From NCBI GenBank assembly GCA_020633415.1, contig JACKDQ010000004.1, positions 186,001-250,000 of the forward strand: a DNA stretch of 64,000 nt. The letters are read 5' to 3'. The translations under genes and the position numbers were made by a program. Under the pieces are notes generated by a model. That model worked only from the letters and a program-made list of their open reading frames with translations, was not told the origin of the DNA and ran no database searches. Below, piece by piece: positions 46,268 to 55,416 of this stretch. Positions within the stretch are counted from its first letter, which is position 1, and each line of letters starts with the position of its first letter. The stretch is from Deltaproteobacteria bacterium (lineage in GTDB: Bacteria > Myxococcota_A > Polyangia > GCA-2747355).

Positions 46268-46398
46268 GCGTTTTTGAGCTGGATAATCCCGGCCGTCGGC
46301 GTCGTAGCGGGATTGTTCGCACCTCGCCGAGGTTTGGTCGCGCTCTAGTCGCCGCAGAGAATCCCCGGCAGTCGAGCGCAAATGCGCAGGGGGAAAAG

Positions 46399-49300
46399 AT
46401 GTACGTTTGGTCACGCAGGCGAACGATCGGCATGGCGGTGCTGGTCGCCGCATGGTTCGTCGGATGTGATGGTCAGCTCAGACCGGATGATCGATCGCGC
46501 GACGAGAGCGCGCTCACCGTGCCCAAGGAGCAGATCAGCCGCCCGGGAGTTTGTCACAAGCAGCCCGGCTACTTCTCGCGGCCGCGCTGGAACGAAGTGG
46601 CGACCCCTCCGGGCAAGCCCGACTACGTCAACGTCGCTGACAACTTCAAGATCGAGAACTCGCTGCGGCTGATCGCTTCGATCATCGACAAGGCAGTCAC
46701 CAAGCTCAAGACGGTTAGCTCGTTCATCGAAAAGGCTGAGTCGCCAGGCGAGTGCTTGTGTAGCGGCGATACCGAGGGGCTCTGCGTCGACGGCCAGTCT
46801 TGTGAAGAACGACTCACACCGGACAGCAAGACGCGCGCCGAGTGTGAGGCGGCCTGTGCCGCTATCGCCGACCCCAACGGCGACGGCAACACCGACGATG
46901 CACTTTGCCAGGCCACTGGATCGGTTGAAGGCTGGCGACAGAACGACCTCTATTTCAATCCGGCGGGCGAGGTCAGAAAGGCGCTCAAGACGATCGATTG
47001 GCTCGATCAGGTGCTGAGCTACATCACCAGCGACTCATTCGCTAGCGCGCTGCAGGTCGCCGGAAACATCGCTAACACGATCGAGAATTGGGCCGATATC
47101 GTTGCCAAGGTCTCGGCGTACGTCAATGATTTCAGCGAAGGGTTTCATCTCGGTGCCTACTCGGAGCAACGACCGGCGCTTTGGCATTGTGTTAGTCGGG
47201 GTGGCAGCGGAGCCTACGCGCGCATGCTCGGTCTGGGCGGCGGAAACTATTCGATCGGCGCACGCTATTGGTCCGGGCTTGCCGCCAAGCAGGTCAAGGG
47301 TCTGTTCACCACCGGCGGCTTCGCCCTCGAAGCCCACGGCAAGGCCTACACCTTCCTACCCGGTGCCTCGTACAACATTACCATCGACGGCTTCCGCCCC
47401 TGGGACAAGAACAAGCTCTTTGGCATCCCGGGGGTTGGCATCGCTGGTGGTGGCGTGCAGCTCAGCCAAGTCGACAATCTCGACATCTTCAATCTCGTCG
47501 ACCAATCGCAGCTGAATGCGCTCGACGGCAACGCCGACGGACAGCTTAACTGGAACGAGTTCTTCTATACCGGCTTTTACCCGGTGGATTACGTTTCGGC
47601 CTTCGACGGGCAGGCCTATAGTTGGCCGCGTCTCGGTGACGACACGCCCGGTGAGAATACCAGCACGGCGATCTTCGGCGCGGGTCTGAACCTGCCGATT
47701 CATCTCAAGCCGCGCAGCATCACGATTCCCGCCATTCCGATCGCCCCAGGCGTGACGCTGCAGCCGTATTTCAAACTCGCCGCGGGGATCGACTGGTATC
47801 ACAAGAAGGACAAGCTGCTCACGCGGATTCGCGACATGCTCAACGAGAACCTGCCGCCGGCGCAGCAGCTAAACGACACGCACTTTGCGCGCAATATGCA
47901 TTTCTTTCAGGCGCCGGACGTGTCGCGGGACGTCGGTGTCAACGGCTACGTTCGCCCAGAACTTGGCGCCGAGCTGGCGATCGGCATCAAGCTTAGAAAG
48001 TTCCTCAGGCTCGGCATCTTTGCTCATCTATCGATCTCGGCGAGCCTCGAACCCGGCGCCTATGGCGACACGATCGATATCAATCGCTCCCTTGCCGAAG
48101 ATCTCAGCGAGATCAACCCACCGGTCGATCAGCCCTGCTCACCGATCACCGAGCAGACGACGACCCAGCGCTGCAGCAATCTCGCCTTTAGCGCTTCGAC
48201 GGGGAGCTACAACTGCGGCGCTGGCGGTAACCCGAAATGTGAAGACTACGGCTATTGCCAACGGAGCAACGGTGCGCTGACTCACGACGTGACCGAGGAG
48301 GACTGCAAGGACCGCGACGAGTTCCATCCGTATATCTGCGCGCCCTATACGACTTCGACCGTCACCGGTTGGCAAGGGCCGGGCTGCAATCCGATTTCGA
48401 CCGGCTTTCCCGAGACGATCGCCTCGACGATCGTCTCGGGCATGCAAAATGTGGTGGCGCCGCTGCACTCGATCTTCAGCTATGCCTTGGCCGATCTGAA
48501 GTTCATCGCTTTCCTCAACGCTGGGGCGAAGATTCAGCTCGAATTGAAGATCTTCGGCAAGCGCATCAAGTGGACACTTTGGCAGTGGAGCGATAGCTGG
48601 GACATCGGATCGACCTACAAATCTTGGTTCCAGATCGGCCTCGAGGCGCGCTATCAGGATCAGTGCAGCGCGCTGGGCGATGTGATCAACCATCAACCGG
48701 ACTACGTGACGCGTTATCCGTCGCCGACGACGCCGGACTGGGCCAACTACGACACCCAGCGCGAGCTGGTGGACAACTGGTGCTACCCGACGACGGCGAC
48801 CGATCGCAGCTACGACCAGTTCAATGTACCGACCAACGAAAGTCTTGCCGGTTCGGTAAACAACACCGTGCAGCTCGGTGAGGACGTCGGCAACGCTTTG
48901 TGGTCAGCAAACCAGCTCTGTGTTGGTGAGCTGACGATCTGGCAGTGGCTGGCGACTGAAGCGGGCGTTGGCCAGGCGACCTGCAGCTATCAGCTGTCGG
49001 CGCAGAACACGATCGATTTCCCCTGCAAGGATATGCAGCAGGTCTTGATGCAGGCCCTTGGCTGCATCAACTTCAGCGCGGCGCCGAGCAACGCGCCTTC
49101 TCTGACCGTCGATGGCGTCAAATACGTCAACCTCGCCGCGCTGCTCGTTGAACCCGAGGCCGAACTGCTCTACGAGAATTTCAAGCCACAGTACACATCG
49201 GGGGCGTGGTTTGCCTGGTACAGCGCGGCGCAGAGCTGCTTCGAAGGCCAGTTCAATGTCGATAAGTTGTCGCTCAACGGCACACAGGTCACCAAGTGCT

Positions 49301-49545
49301 GTGGCGACGGTATCGTCCAGCCGCCCGAACAGTGCGACGAGGGCAGCAGCAATGGTACGCCGGCAGCGAGTTGCAGTACGAGCTGTCAGCGCAAACAAGG
49401 CGCGACGGTTTGCGGAAACGGCGTGCTCGAGGGGCTCGAGGAGTGCGACGACGGAAACGTGCAAGGCGGCGATGGCTGCTCGGCAACTTGTATGCTGGAG
49501 AACCCGCCGCTGGGCCCGCCCCAGGGCAACAACGGAAAGAACTAG
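46399..49545 (+). CDS. Large secreted lipoprotein with Myxo-disulfide repeats
   Basis: 1048 residues, ATG 46399 after CAGGGGGAAAAG. An n-region with Arg and a lipobox A-W-F-V-G-C place the lipidated Cys near residue 23. The body (about 30-960) is Cys-poor to moderately Cys-rich and unrecognised. Around residues 374-386 the stretch D-G-N-A-D-G-Q-L-N-W-N-E resembles an EF-hand calcium loop. The C terminus holds two cysteine-rich repeats of the Myxo_disulf (DUF4215) type at about 970-1040 (C-G-D-G-I-V, E-Q-C-D-E-G and C-G-N-G-V-L-E, E-E-C-D-D-G-N), found on extracellular proteins of myxobacteria. The next gene, a trypsin-like protease, starts nine bases on. Confidence 0.83.
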   Translation: MYVWSRRRTIGMAVLVAAWFVGCDGQLRPDDRSRDESALTVPKEQISRPGVCHKQPGYFSRPRWNEVATPPGKPDYVNVADNFKIENSLRLIASIIDKAVTKLKTVSSFIEKAESPGECLCSGDTEGLCVDGQSCEERLTPDSKTRAECEAACAAIADPNGDGNTDDALCQATGSVEGWRQNDLYFNPAGEVRKALKTIDWLDQVLSYITSDSFASALQVAGNIANTIENWADIVAKVSAYVNDFSEGFHLGAYSEQRPALWHCVSRGGSGAYARMLGLGGGNYSIGARYWSGLAAKQVKGLFTTGGFALEAHGKAYTFLPGASYNITIDGFRPWDKNKLFGIPGVGIAGGGVQLSQVDNLDIFNLVDQSQLNALDGNADGQLNWNEFFYTGFYPVDYVSAFDGQAYSWPRLGDDTPGENTSTAIFGAGLNLPIHLKPRSITIPAIPIAPGVTLQPYFKLAAGIDWYHKKDKLLTRIRDMLNENLPPAQQLNDTHFARNMHFFQAPDVSRDVGVNGYVRPELGAELAIGIKLRKFLRLGIFAHLSISASLEPGAYGDTIDINRSLAEDLSEINPPVDQPCSPITEQTTTQRCSNLAFSASTGSYNCGAGGNPKCEDYGYCQRSNGALTHDVTEEDCKDRDEFHPYICAPYTTSTVTGWQGPGCNPISTGFPETIASTIVSGMQNVVAPLHSIFSYALADLKFIAFLNAGAKIQLELKIFGKRIKWTLWQWSDSWDIGSTYKSWFQIGLEARYQDQCSALGDVINHQPDYVTRYPSPTTPDWANYDTQRELVDNWCYPTTATDRSYDQFNVPTNESLAGSVNNTVQLGEDVGNALWSANQLCVGELTIWQWLATEAGVGQATCSYQLSAQNTIDFPCKDMQQVLMQALGCINFSAAPSNAPSLTVDGVKYVNLAALLVEPEAELLYENFKPQYTSGAWFAWYSAAQSCFEGQFNVDKLSLNGTQVTKCCGDGIVQPPEQCDEGSSNGTPAASCSTSCQRKQGATVCGNGVLEGLEECDDGNVQGGDGCSATCMLENPPLGPPQGNNGKN

Positions 49546-49554
49546 GTGGCGGCG

Positions 49555-50484
49555 ATGAGGTACAAGACGTTAGGCGCGATCGTTTGTCTCGCGGTCACCG
49601 GATCGCAGGGCTGCGGCTCCGAGGGACAGCCGCGGATCAGCCGCTGCACCCAGGCCAGTGGCGAGGGCTGTGGAGAAGATCTCGCGGCCACGCCGATCGA
49701 ACTGGCTGCAGCCGCGGTGGTGCGGATCAATGCCGATGTGATCACAAACTTCCCGAACATTACCAAGGTTGGCTCGGGCATCTTGATCCAAGACGCCGCG
49801 GGCAACAAGCAGCTGTTGACGGCAGCTCACGTGCTTGAGAGCGCGCACGCTGATCAGGGCCAGCGGATCGAAGTCTGGTTCACCAACGACGTTGGCGCGG
49901 GCCGACCGCTTCGTTGGGCCACGCTCGCTTGGGGCGCGATGCATCCGTTCTATAACAACACGCCGGCTGGGTATCAGGACTCGGCGTTTGACGTGGCCTT
50001 TGCGACCTTTGACGCCGAGCACGATTTGCCTGCGCCGGTTTCGATGCATAACGCTGCGGGATATCCCTGTGCGGCGGGGACAGCGCCGCAGGCCTGCATT
50101 CCGCCGTGGTTGATCGGGGGTGGTGAGATCTCGATCGTCGGCTTTGGCGCACATCCGCGCTTTCGTCGCACGCGCGACGTTCCGATTAAGGACAACGTCA
50201 GCGGCTTGCGCATCGTCGGGCCGAGTCCCCACGCCGCGCTTTATCTGGGAATCTTGCCGCACAACCCCCAGAAATCGGTTTGCCCCGGCGACAGCGGCGG
50301 ACCGGTGACCAATCCCGCAGGCCAGCTGATCGGCGTGATGACCCACAAGCTCGTTGGTGCCGCCGAGCCGGAGACGGGCTGCAAAAACGGTGGCTATTTT
50401 GCCCATGTTTACCAAGGGCGCGGTGTCTTCGATAGCGAGTGGAACAAGCCCCACGCCACAGCGTGGCAGGTGCTCAACTTCTAG
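49555..50484 (+). CDS. Secreted trypsin-like (S1) serine protease
   Basis: 309 residues from ATG 49555; a GTG three codons earlier is in frame. The N terminus is a signal sequence ending near S-Q-G-C, an imperfect lipobox. The catalytic triad is visible: His92 in L-T-A-A-H, Asp146 in F-D-V-A-F, and Ser247 in G-D-S-G-G-P. Cys pairs around the active site suggest disulfides. Residues after Ser247 include V-M-T-H-K-L and a C-terminal G-R-G-V-F. It follows the large surface lipoprotein gene and may share its transcript; it could be a processing protease for that protein (inference). Confidence 0.92.
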   Translation: MRYKTLGAIVCLAVTGSQGCGSEGQPRISRCTQASGEGCGEDLAATPIELAAAAVVRINADVITNFPNITKVGSGILIQDAAGNKQLLTAAHVLESAHADQGQRIEVWFTNDVGAGRPLRWATLAWGAMHPFYNNTPAGYQDSAFDVAFATFDAEHDLPAPVSMHNAAGYPCAAGTAPQACIPPWLIGGGEISIVGFGAHPRFRRTRDVPIKDNVSGLRIVGPSPHAALYLGILPHNPQKSVCPGDSGGPVTNPAGQLIGVMTHKLVGAAEPETGCKNGGYFAHVYQGRGVFDSEWNKPHATAWQVLNF

Positions 50485-50502
50485 TGGCTTGCGCGACGGG
50501 CG

Positions 50503-51465
50503 CTAGGGCAGCTTGCAGAGCACCGTCGCTTCGATCGCGCCCGTCGCACCGGGGGGGACTCGGGCCGCGCATTCCCAGGTGTGTGGCAGGACGCCGGCAC
50601 TTGAGTGGGTCAGCCAGCTGGTGGTACTGGGACCGCCGTTGTTTTGCAGGATTCGGCAGCCGCCATTGATCGCCACTTCGCTCGTGCTGTTGCAGCCGAC
50701 CTGGGTCGTCTGGATCGCTACAGCGCCGCTGGTATTGGCGAAGTTCAGCGAACTGCTGATCCAGTAGGTCGGCAAGGAACATCTTGCGCAGATCGCCGTC
50801 GCCTGGTGTCGGTTTCCAGCCGTGCACTTGCAGCTCCAGCGCTGCGCAGCCGGCGAACTGATCGTCAAGTAGCTCGCACCGTTCGTTTGAGCACAGGCGC
50901 AGCCGCCGCCGTAGACGCGTTCGTTGGGCAGACAGGCTGGCGATGTGGCTGCGGCGCCGGTGGACAGCCCGCCGCTGCGCAGCACGACAGAACTCGGCGG
51001 CACTACGGCGCAGGTCGCCCAGGTGTCGACGACGATCGGGGTCGAACAACTGGCGGTAAAGCTGACATCGGTAGAGAGGGTGGCCTCGAGCAGGCCTGCA
51101 CTGATCTCGCGACAACTGAAACCGCCCCCTAGCGCATATTGGCCCGCTGGGCAGAAGGCGGTCTTGGTCGACGAGCTCGTCTCCGTCGATTGCACGAGCT
51201 GAACGCTGCTTGTTGTGGCGCAGGGCGCGATGTCGCTCGAATACGCTGCGTCCTGGGGCGAACCATCGCTTGTTGGGCCGTCCGACGACGGCCCAGCGTC
51301 CGACAGCCGTGCGTCGGCTAGCGCGCCATCGGCGGACGCACTCGCGTCAGCGGGATCGGCGTCGGCTGGTGCGTCCCTAAAGCCGAACAGCAGATGACAA
51401 CCACAGAGCGCGGTGGTTCCCAGGCCAGCGACGAGCAGGGCCAGGGCCGTTCGCTTGCGGTGCAT
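50503..51465 (-). CDS. Cys-rich lipoprotein with Asp/Ala/Ser-rich linker
   Basis: 320 residues from ATG 51465. The signal sequence ends with L-C-G-C (lipid attachment near residue 23). About 40 residues of Asp/Ala/Ser-rich linker follow, then a domain with about 19 Cys in regular spacing (F-C-P-A-G-Q-Y-A-L-G-G-G-F-S-C and G-C-A-C-A-Q), pointing to a disulfide-rich extracellular domain. The motif P-A-G-x-Y-A-x-G-G-G-x-x-C recurs in three related copies, each ending with a W or C, suggesting an internal repeat. I recognise no family. It starts four bases after the stop of the propeller-like gene and is probably co-transcribed with it and the S55 protease gene. Confidence 0.7.
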   Translation of the reverse strand: MHRKRTALALLVAGLGTTALCGCHLLFGFRDAPADADPADASASADGALADARLSDAGPSSDGPTSDGSPQDAAYSSDIAPCATTSSVQLVQSTETSSSTKTAFCPAGQYALGGGFSCREISAGLLEATLSTDVSFTASCSTPIVVDTWATCAVVPPSSVVLRSGGLSTGAAATSPACLPNERVYGGGCACAQTNGASYLTISSPAAQRWSCKCTAGNRHQATAICARCSLPTYWISSSLNFANTSGAVAIQTTQVGCNSTSEVAINGGCRILQNNGGPSTTSWLTHSSAGVLPHTWECAARVPPGATGAIEATVLCKLP

Positions 51466-51469
51466 CTCG

Positions 51470-53509
51470 TTAGCGGCCGACGTGGACCACTTGCGTCGTG
51501 CTGTTTTCCGCCACATCGTAGGTGCGCACGGCGATCGTCCCTTCGACGCCCTTGGGAACCTCGAAGGTAAAACGCTCGGCAGGGGAATCGAACACCCCGT
51601 CATCGGGATCGACGGCGAACCATTGTTGGCCGTCGAGCGAATATTCAATCCCCCGGATCGTGCTTAGCGCGTCGCGGGCGACGCCGGTCACGCGTCGCTT
51701 GCGCACCGAGAGGCCGACCAGCTCGGGCGGTCGATTGTCGACCAGCTGACGCGCCGAAATCTCGATGCCAGGCAGGGCGGTCTTTTCGCCGTTTACCCCG
51801 CTGTCCGAGGCGACCACGCGGATCCGGTAATAGCCGTCGGGGATCGTCGTCGTGTCCCACTTGTACGTTGTGGCGGTCAGCGGAGCGGGCATGACGATCG
51901 GCTGCCAGGTCGAGCCGGTCTCCTCGCGGTAGTGCAATTGGTAGGTCAGCGGATCCTTGTCGGGGTTGTCGACTGTCCACGAGATCTTCAGCGTTGGGAT
52001 GCGCTGTTTGCTCTTGTCATATTCTTGCGCGAAGCTGATCTGCTTGACCTGGGCGCGTTGGTTTAGCGGTCGGTAATGGGCGGCGAAGCTACGCAAGATC
52101 GCCGAAGAACGACGCGGCCAGGTAAATCGCAGTTGTGCATAGCGGGTTACGGCGCCGTTGAGCGCAAAACGATCAGCGGCGAGCTTTCGTGCTGGTCGCC
52201 AAGCGGTCCAGGTCTTGTCCGCTTTGGCGGTGTTGCCGTGGCGGCTTTCCACCGTCAGTGCGGCGGTCGCTCGCAAGGAGATCGCACCCCAGCGCGCCGG
52301 GAACGTTGCATCCAGCATCTTGCTGAGATAGCGCGGCGGACCGTCGGTATCGCGCAGGTCGTAGATCGCGCCGCCATCGGAGGTCGCAAACAGTCGACGT
52401 TTGCCGGCGATCACCACCGACATCACCTGGCGCTCGTCGACATCGGCCGCGGTGAACACGCGCCGGTCGACGGAAATTCGGTAGAGTTTTCCTTTGGTCG
52501 CTTCGGCTACCCAAACCACGCCGCGCTCGTCGAGCGCCAGATCGAGGAAATAGCCCGGTGAGAGCGAGAGCAGCGCCTCGACGCGTCCTTCGTCGTCGAT
52601 GCGATAGACCGTCCCTTGGCCGGTCTTGGCGCCCGGGCGAAGTTCCTCGGGGCGCACGCTGGGTGTCTTGGCTTTGATCGTTGGAAGCGCTGTGCCCAAC
52701 GTTGCTGCTGAGCGCTTAACGTAGCGGGGCAGGCCCGAGTTCATTGGCGGAAACTGGTTGACGATCAGATAGGTGAAGCCGCGCGTCGGATCGCTGGCCA
52801 CCCGTTGCAGCTCGTTTCCGGCAAAGTCGTGTACGGCGACCGCGCGGTCCTTGCCGAGGATGCGGTAAAGGATCGCGTTGTCCTTGCCCCCCGTTAGCAG
52901 ATTGCCGCGGCCGTCAACAGCGAGCGTGAGCAGGTGAGCCTCTTGCGCATCGTAGTAGACGACCGGCTTTCCGCCGTCCGGTGGGATCGAAAACACCTTC
53001 CCCGGAGATCCCGAGGCCGCGTAAAGCCGCTTGTCGCGCGCGCTGTAGAGCAACGCCCAGACCTGGCCGGCCGGCAGCCGGGCGATTTGGCGCCACTTGC
53101 CAGTTCGCGGGTCGACTTCGACGATCTTGGCACCGAGCAATCCGGCATAGAGGCGGTTTCCCGGCCCCGCAGCCAGCGTGGTCACTAGCTTGGTTTTGAA
53201 GTCGGCCACGGTCTTGACCGTCGAGCCTTCGACGCGGAGCAGTTTGCCCTCGCCGCTGGTCGCGAAGTAGACCTGATTCGCCGCGGTCTTGACGCCACAA
53301 CAAACGATCGGCGCGGAGAAGCCCTTGAGCGCGACCGCCTGGGCACCGACGACCACCTCGCCCTCCGAGGAGACCATCGTGCCTTTGGGCTCGCCAGCGC
53401 TGAGGTCGGCGTATGTCGAGATCTCGAATGTCTTGGTCGTTCCCGCTGAGGCTAACGTTGCGGAGCACGCGATGATTAGCAGCGGGCCGAGTCTGAAGCG
53501 TCTAGACAC
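51470..53509 (-). CDS. Secreted beta-propeller-like protein with C-terminal Fn3-like domain
   Basis: 679 residues. A signal peptide (R-R-F-R-L-G-P-L-L-I-I-A-C-S-A-T-L-A-S-A) precedes repeated propeller blades (about 40-400), seen as D-x-x-G-x-L-x-R and V-x-F-A-T-S-G-E-G-K-L-L-R type strands (NHL or SMP-30-like). Residues about 500-610 look like an Fn3-type fold (T-L-K-I-S-W-T-V-D-N-P-D-K-D-P-L-T-Y) and the end resembles another beta domain. It shares one base with the stop/start region of the upstream S55 protease gene (position 53509), so the two are tightly coupled. Inference: an envelope sensor or adhesin working with that protease. Confidence 0.75.
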   Translation of the reverse strand: MSRRFRLGPLLIIACSATLASAGTTKTFEISTYADLSAGEPKGTMVSSEGEVVVGAQAVALKGFSAPIVCCGVKTAANQVYFATSGEGKLLRVEGSTVKTVADFKTKLVTTLAAGPGNRLYAGLLGAKIVEVDPRTGKWRQIARLPAGQVWALLYSARDKRLYAASGSPGKVFSIPPDGGKPVVYYDAQEAHLLTLAVDGRGNLLTGGKDNAILYRILGKDRAVAVHDFAGNELQRVASDPTRGFTYLIVNQFPPMNSGLPRYVKRSAATLGTALPTIKAKTPSVRPEELRPGAKTGQGTVYRIDDEGRVEALLSLSPGYFLDLALDERGVVWVAEATKGKLYRISVDRRVFTAADVDERQVMSVVIAGKRRLFATSDGGAIYDLRDTDGPPRYLSKMLDATFPARWGAISLRATAALTVESRHGNTAKADKTWTAWRPARKLAADRFALNGAVTRYAQLRFTWPRRSSAILRSFAAHYRPLNQRAQVKQISFAQEYDKSKQRIPTLKISWTVDNPDKDPLTYQLHYREETGSTWQPIVMPAPLTATTYKWDTTTIPDGYYRIRVVASDSGVNGEKTALPGIEISARQLVDNRPPELVGLSVRKRRVTGVARDALSTIRGIEYSLDGQQWFAVDPDDGVFDSPAERFTFEVPKGVEGTIAVRTYDVAENSTTQVVHVGR

Positions 53510-55353
53510 TAGCTGTCCTTGCGTTTGACGTGCAATCGAAGTTCGGCCGCGCCGGAGATCACTCTTTGCGTGGCGTGAACGTGTTGATCGACGGTCATGA
53601 ATATCTTTTTGATCTGGGTGCCAGAGCCACGGTTGAGCGTATCGATCACCGAATCCGGCAGATCATCGAGCACTGCCCCGTCGTAGAGGATGCTCTTTGC
53701 CGGCTTCTGCAAGCTGATCACCAGCGAGCGGCCTGGGAAGTGGGTTTGAATGTGCCGTAGGTACTGCTTGAGATCTGTCGGTGGCGCCTGGATCGGCGTC
53801 GTCGAGCTTCCTCCGCCGACGTGCACGCGCAGCACCGCATCGGCGAGCGACTCGGGGATGGTCAGTGGATAGCGCTGGGTAAACGGTGAGCCACCGTAGC
53901 TGCGGTAGTGGACGGTCAGCATCACCTGTTCGCCGGGGCGAACCAGCTGGCGCGAGGCGACGACCTTTTCGACGAGAACGACCTCTTCGCCGTAGTTGAC
54001 GTCGATGCCGATGTCGATCCGATCGACCTGCAGCTCGCGGTAGGGGTTGCCCAAAGCTGCCTGCAACGCGCGCAGGCCGCGTGAGACAAACGCCGGCGCT
54101 TGGCGGATGCCGCGTGCGGAAAAGTGCTGCTCGCTCACGCGGATCGGTGCAAGTCCACGCAAGCTGATCGCGGTGTTCATTGAAAACGTCGCTCGATCGA
54201 CGTCGGCAAAAGCCTCGGAGAGTGCACTTGTCACGACCACCGAGGTTAGCGATCCGGTCAACAGTTCGTGTCGGGCGATTTGTGTGCGATAGGTTCGATT
54301 AAAGCGCTTGCTCTTCAGGGTTAACACCATCGGGATCATCGGCGATCGCCGGCTGGTGTCCGCGTGAATCGCTGCCTGGCGGTCCTGAACCAAGGCGCCG
54401 ATGATCTCGCCCGGCGTGCTCAATTTGAACGAGCGACCGAGGCTGGCCAGGGTGTGGTTGATCCGCGATGTGACCACGGGAAGTTCGATCTGCCCGGCGT
54501 TGAAGGCGCTGTGACCGAAACCGAGCACTTGATTGTCGCGCACCCAGGTGACGGTTCCGGTGCCGGACATCGAGACGTCGCCGCGCACCATTTGGATGCC
54601 GATCGCACCGCCCGGCTCGAAATGGCGTGGTGCGTTGAGTGCGCCGCCGGCGCCGCCGCCTTGTACCGGTTCAAAGCCGAGCGGACCAAAGAGTTGGCGC
54701 AGCTCGCCGAGCGCTTGCGGTGCGAATCCGGCGACGCTCAGCGGCAACGTTGCCGGGATCAGGTCTTGGGATGGATGGGGTTGGCGGCCACGAAAAGGCA
54801 GTGCGGCTCGCCACCAGCCATCGCGTCGGCGCTTGCTATCGGCGCGAAGCAGCGCCAAGGCGCGGCTGCTCTGTTGGCGTCTCCAGCGTTCGGCGGCGAT
54901 CGCGCCAGGCTTGCGCAGCGGCCGCTTGAGCACGTCGAGCATGTTGGCGATCGGCGTGATGCCGGCGATCGGTTCCGCTGAAAAGCGCCAGCCATAGGCC
55001 AGCGCGCCGACCAGCTTGCCGTCGATGAAGATCGGGCTGCCGCTCATCCCACCGACGACCTTGGCTTTGACCAAGCGCGGGTGTGCGATGCGCATCAGGA
55101 TCAGGTCCTGTTTGGGCAAAAAGTTGTAAAGGATATCGATAACTTTGACTTTGAAGCGCTCGACCTGATAACCGTAAAACACGGTCAGGCCGTAGCCCGT
55201 TTGCCCGGGGCGAATTTGAGAAACGGGCATGATCTCTGGGGACTTAGCAGCCGCCCCCTGAGTCAAGACCGCTAGGGCGATCGATGCATAGACGACCCGC
55301 CGGGCGACGGCGCGTGCTGCCGAGGTCGGACGGCCAACAATGTTTATCACCAC
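53509..55353 (-). CDS. SpoIVB/S55-family serine protease-like protein
   Basis: 614 residues. The N terminus has an Arg-rich stretch and a hydrophobic segment (about 20-35) ending G-A-A-A, a signal peptide. Residues about 45-150 match SpoIVB: a V-G-G-M-S-G-S-P-I-F-I-D-G-K-L-V-G segment with Ser104/Ser106, where SpoIVB has its catalytic Ser in GMSGSP. The remaining 460 residues contain further beta-rich domains not found in SpoIVB (about 430 residues long); near residue 285 the sequence G-F-G-H-S-A-F is His-containing and could supply the catalytic His. In spore formers SpoIVB cleaves a regulator to activate a sigma factor; this species shows no other sporulation gene here, so the role is open. 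Confidence 0.85.
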   Translation of the reverse strand: MVINIVGRPTSAARAVARRVVYASIALAVLTQGAAAKSPEIMPVSQIRPGQTGYGLTVFYGYQVERFKVKVIDILYNFLPKQDLILMRIAHPRLVKAKVVGGMSGSPIFIDGKLVGALAYGWRFSAEPIAGITPIANMLDVLKRPLRKPGAIAAERWRRQQSSRALALLRADSKRRRDGWWRAALPFRGRQPHPSQDLIPATLPLSVAGFAPQALGELRQLFGPLGFEPVQGGGAGGALNAPRHFEPGGAIGIQMVRGDVSMSGTGTVTWVRDNQVLGFGHSAFNAGQIELPVVTSRINHTLASLGRSFKLSTPGEIIGALVQDRQAAIHADTSRRSPMIPMVLTLKSKRFNRTYRTQIARHELLTGSLTSVVVTSALSEAFADVDRATFSMNTAISLRGLAPIRVSEQHFSARGIRQAPAFVSRGLRALQAALGNPYRELQVDRIDIGIDVNYGEEVVLVEKVVASRQLVRPGEQVMLTVHYRSYGGSPFTQRYPLTIPESLADAVLRVHVGGGSSTTPIQAPPTDLKQYLRHIQTHFPGRSLVISLQKPAKSILYDGAVLDDLPDSVIDTLNRGSGTQIKKIFMTVDQHVHATQRVISGAAELRLHVKRKDS

Positions 55354-55416
55354 GCAAGGATAGAAGTGCGGCCGGTCCCCTGCAACAGAAAACGGCGTGG
55401 GCCACGGAGCGCTGCG

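Noticed and set aside
50503..51648. Extended start of the Cys-rich lipoprotein at 51648
   Set aside because: The first 61 residues lie inside the propeller gene in another frame and contain no signal peptide. ATG 51465 begins a proper lipoprotein signal.
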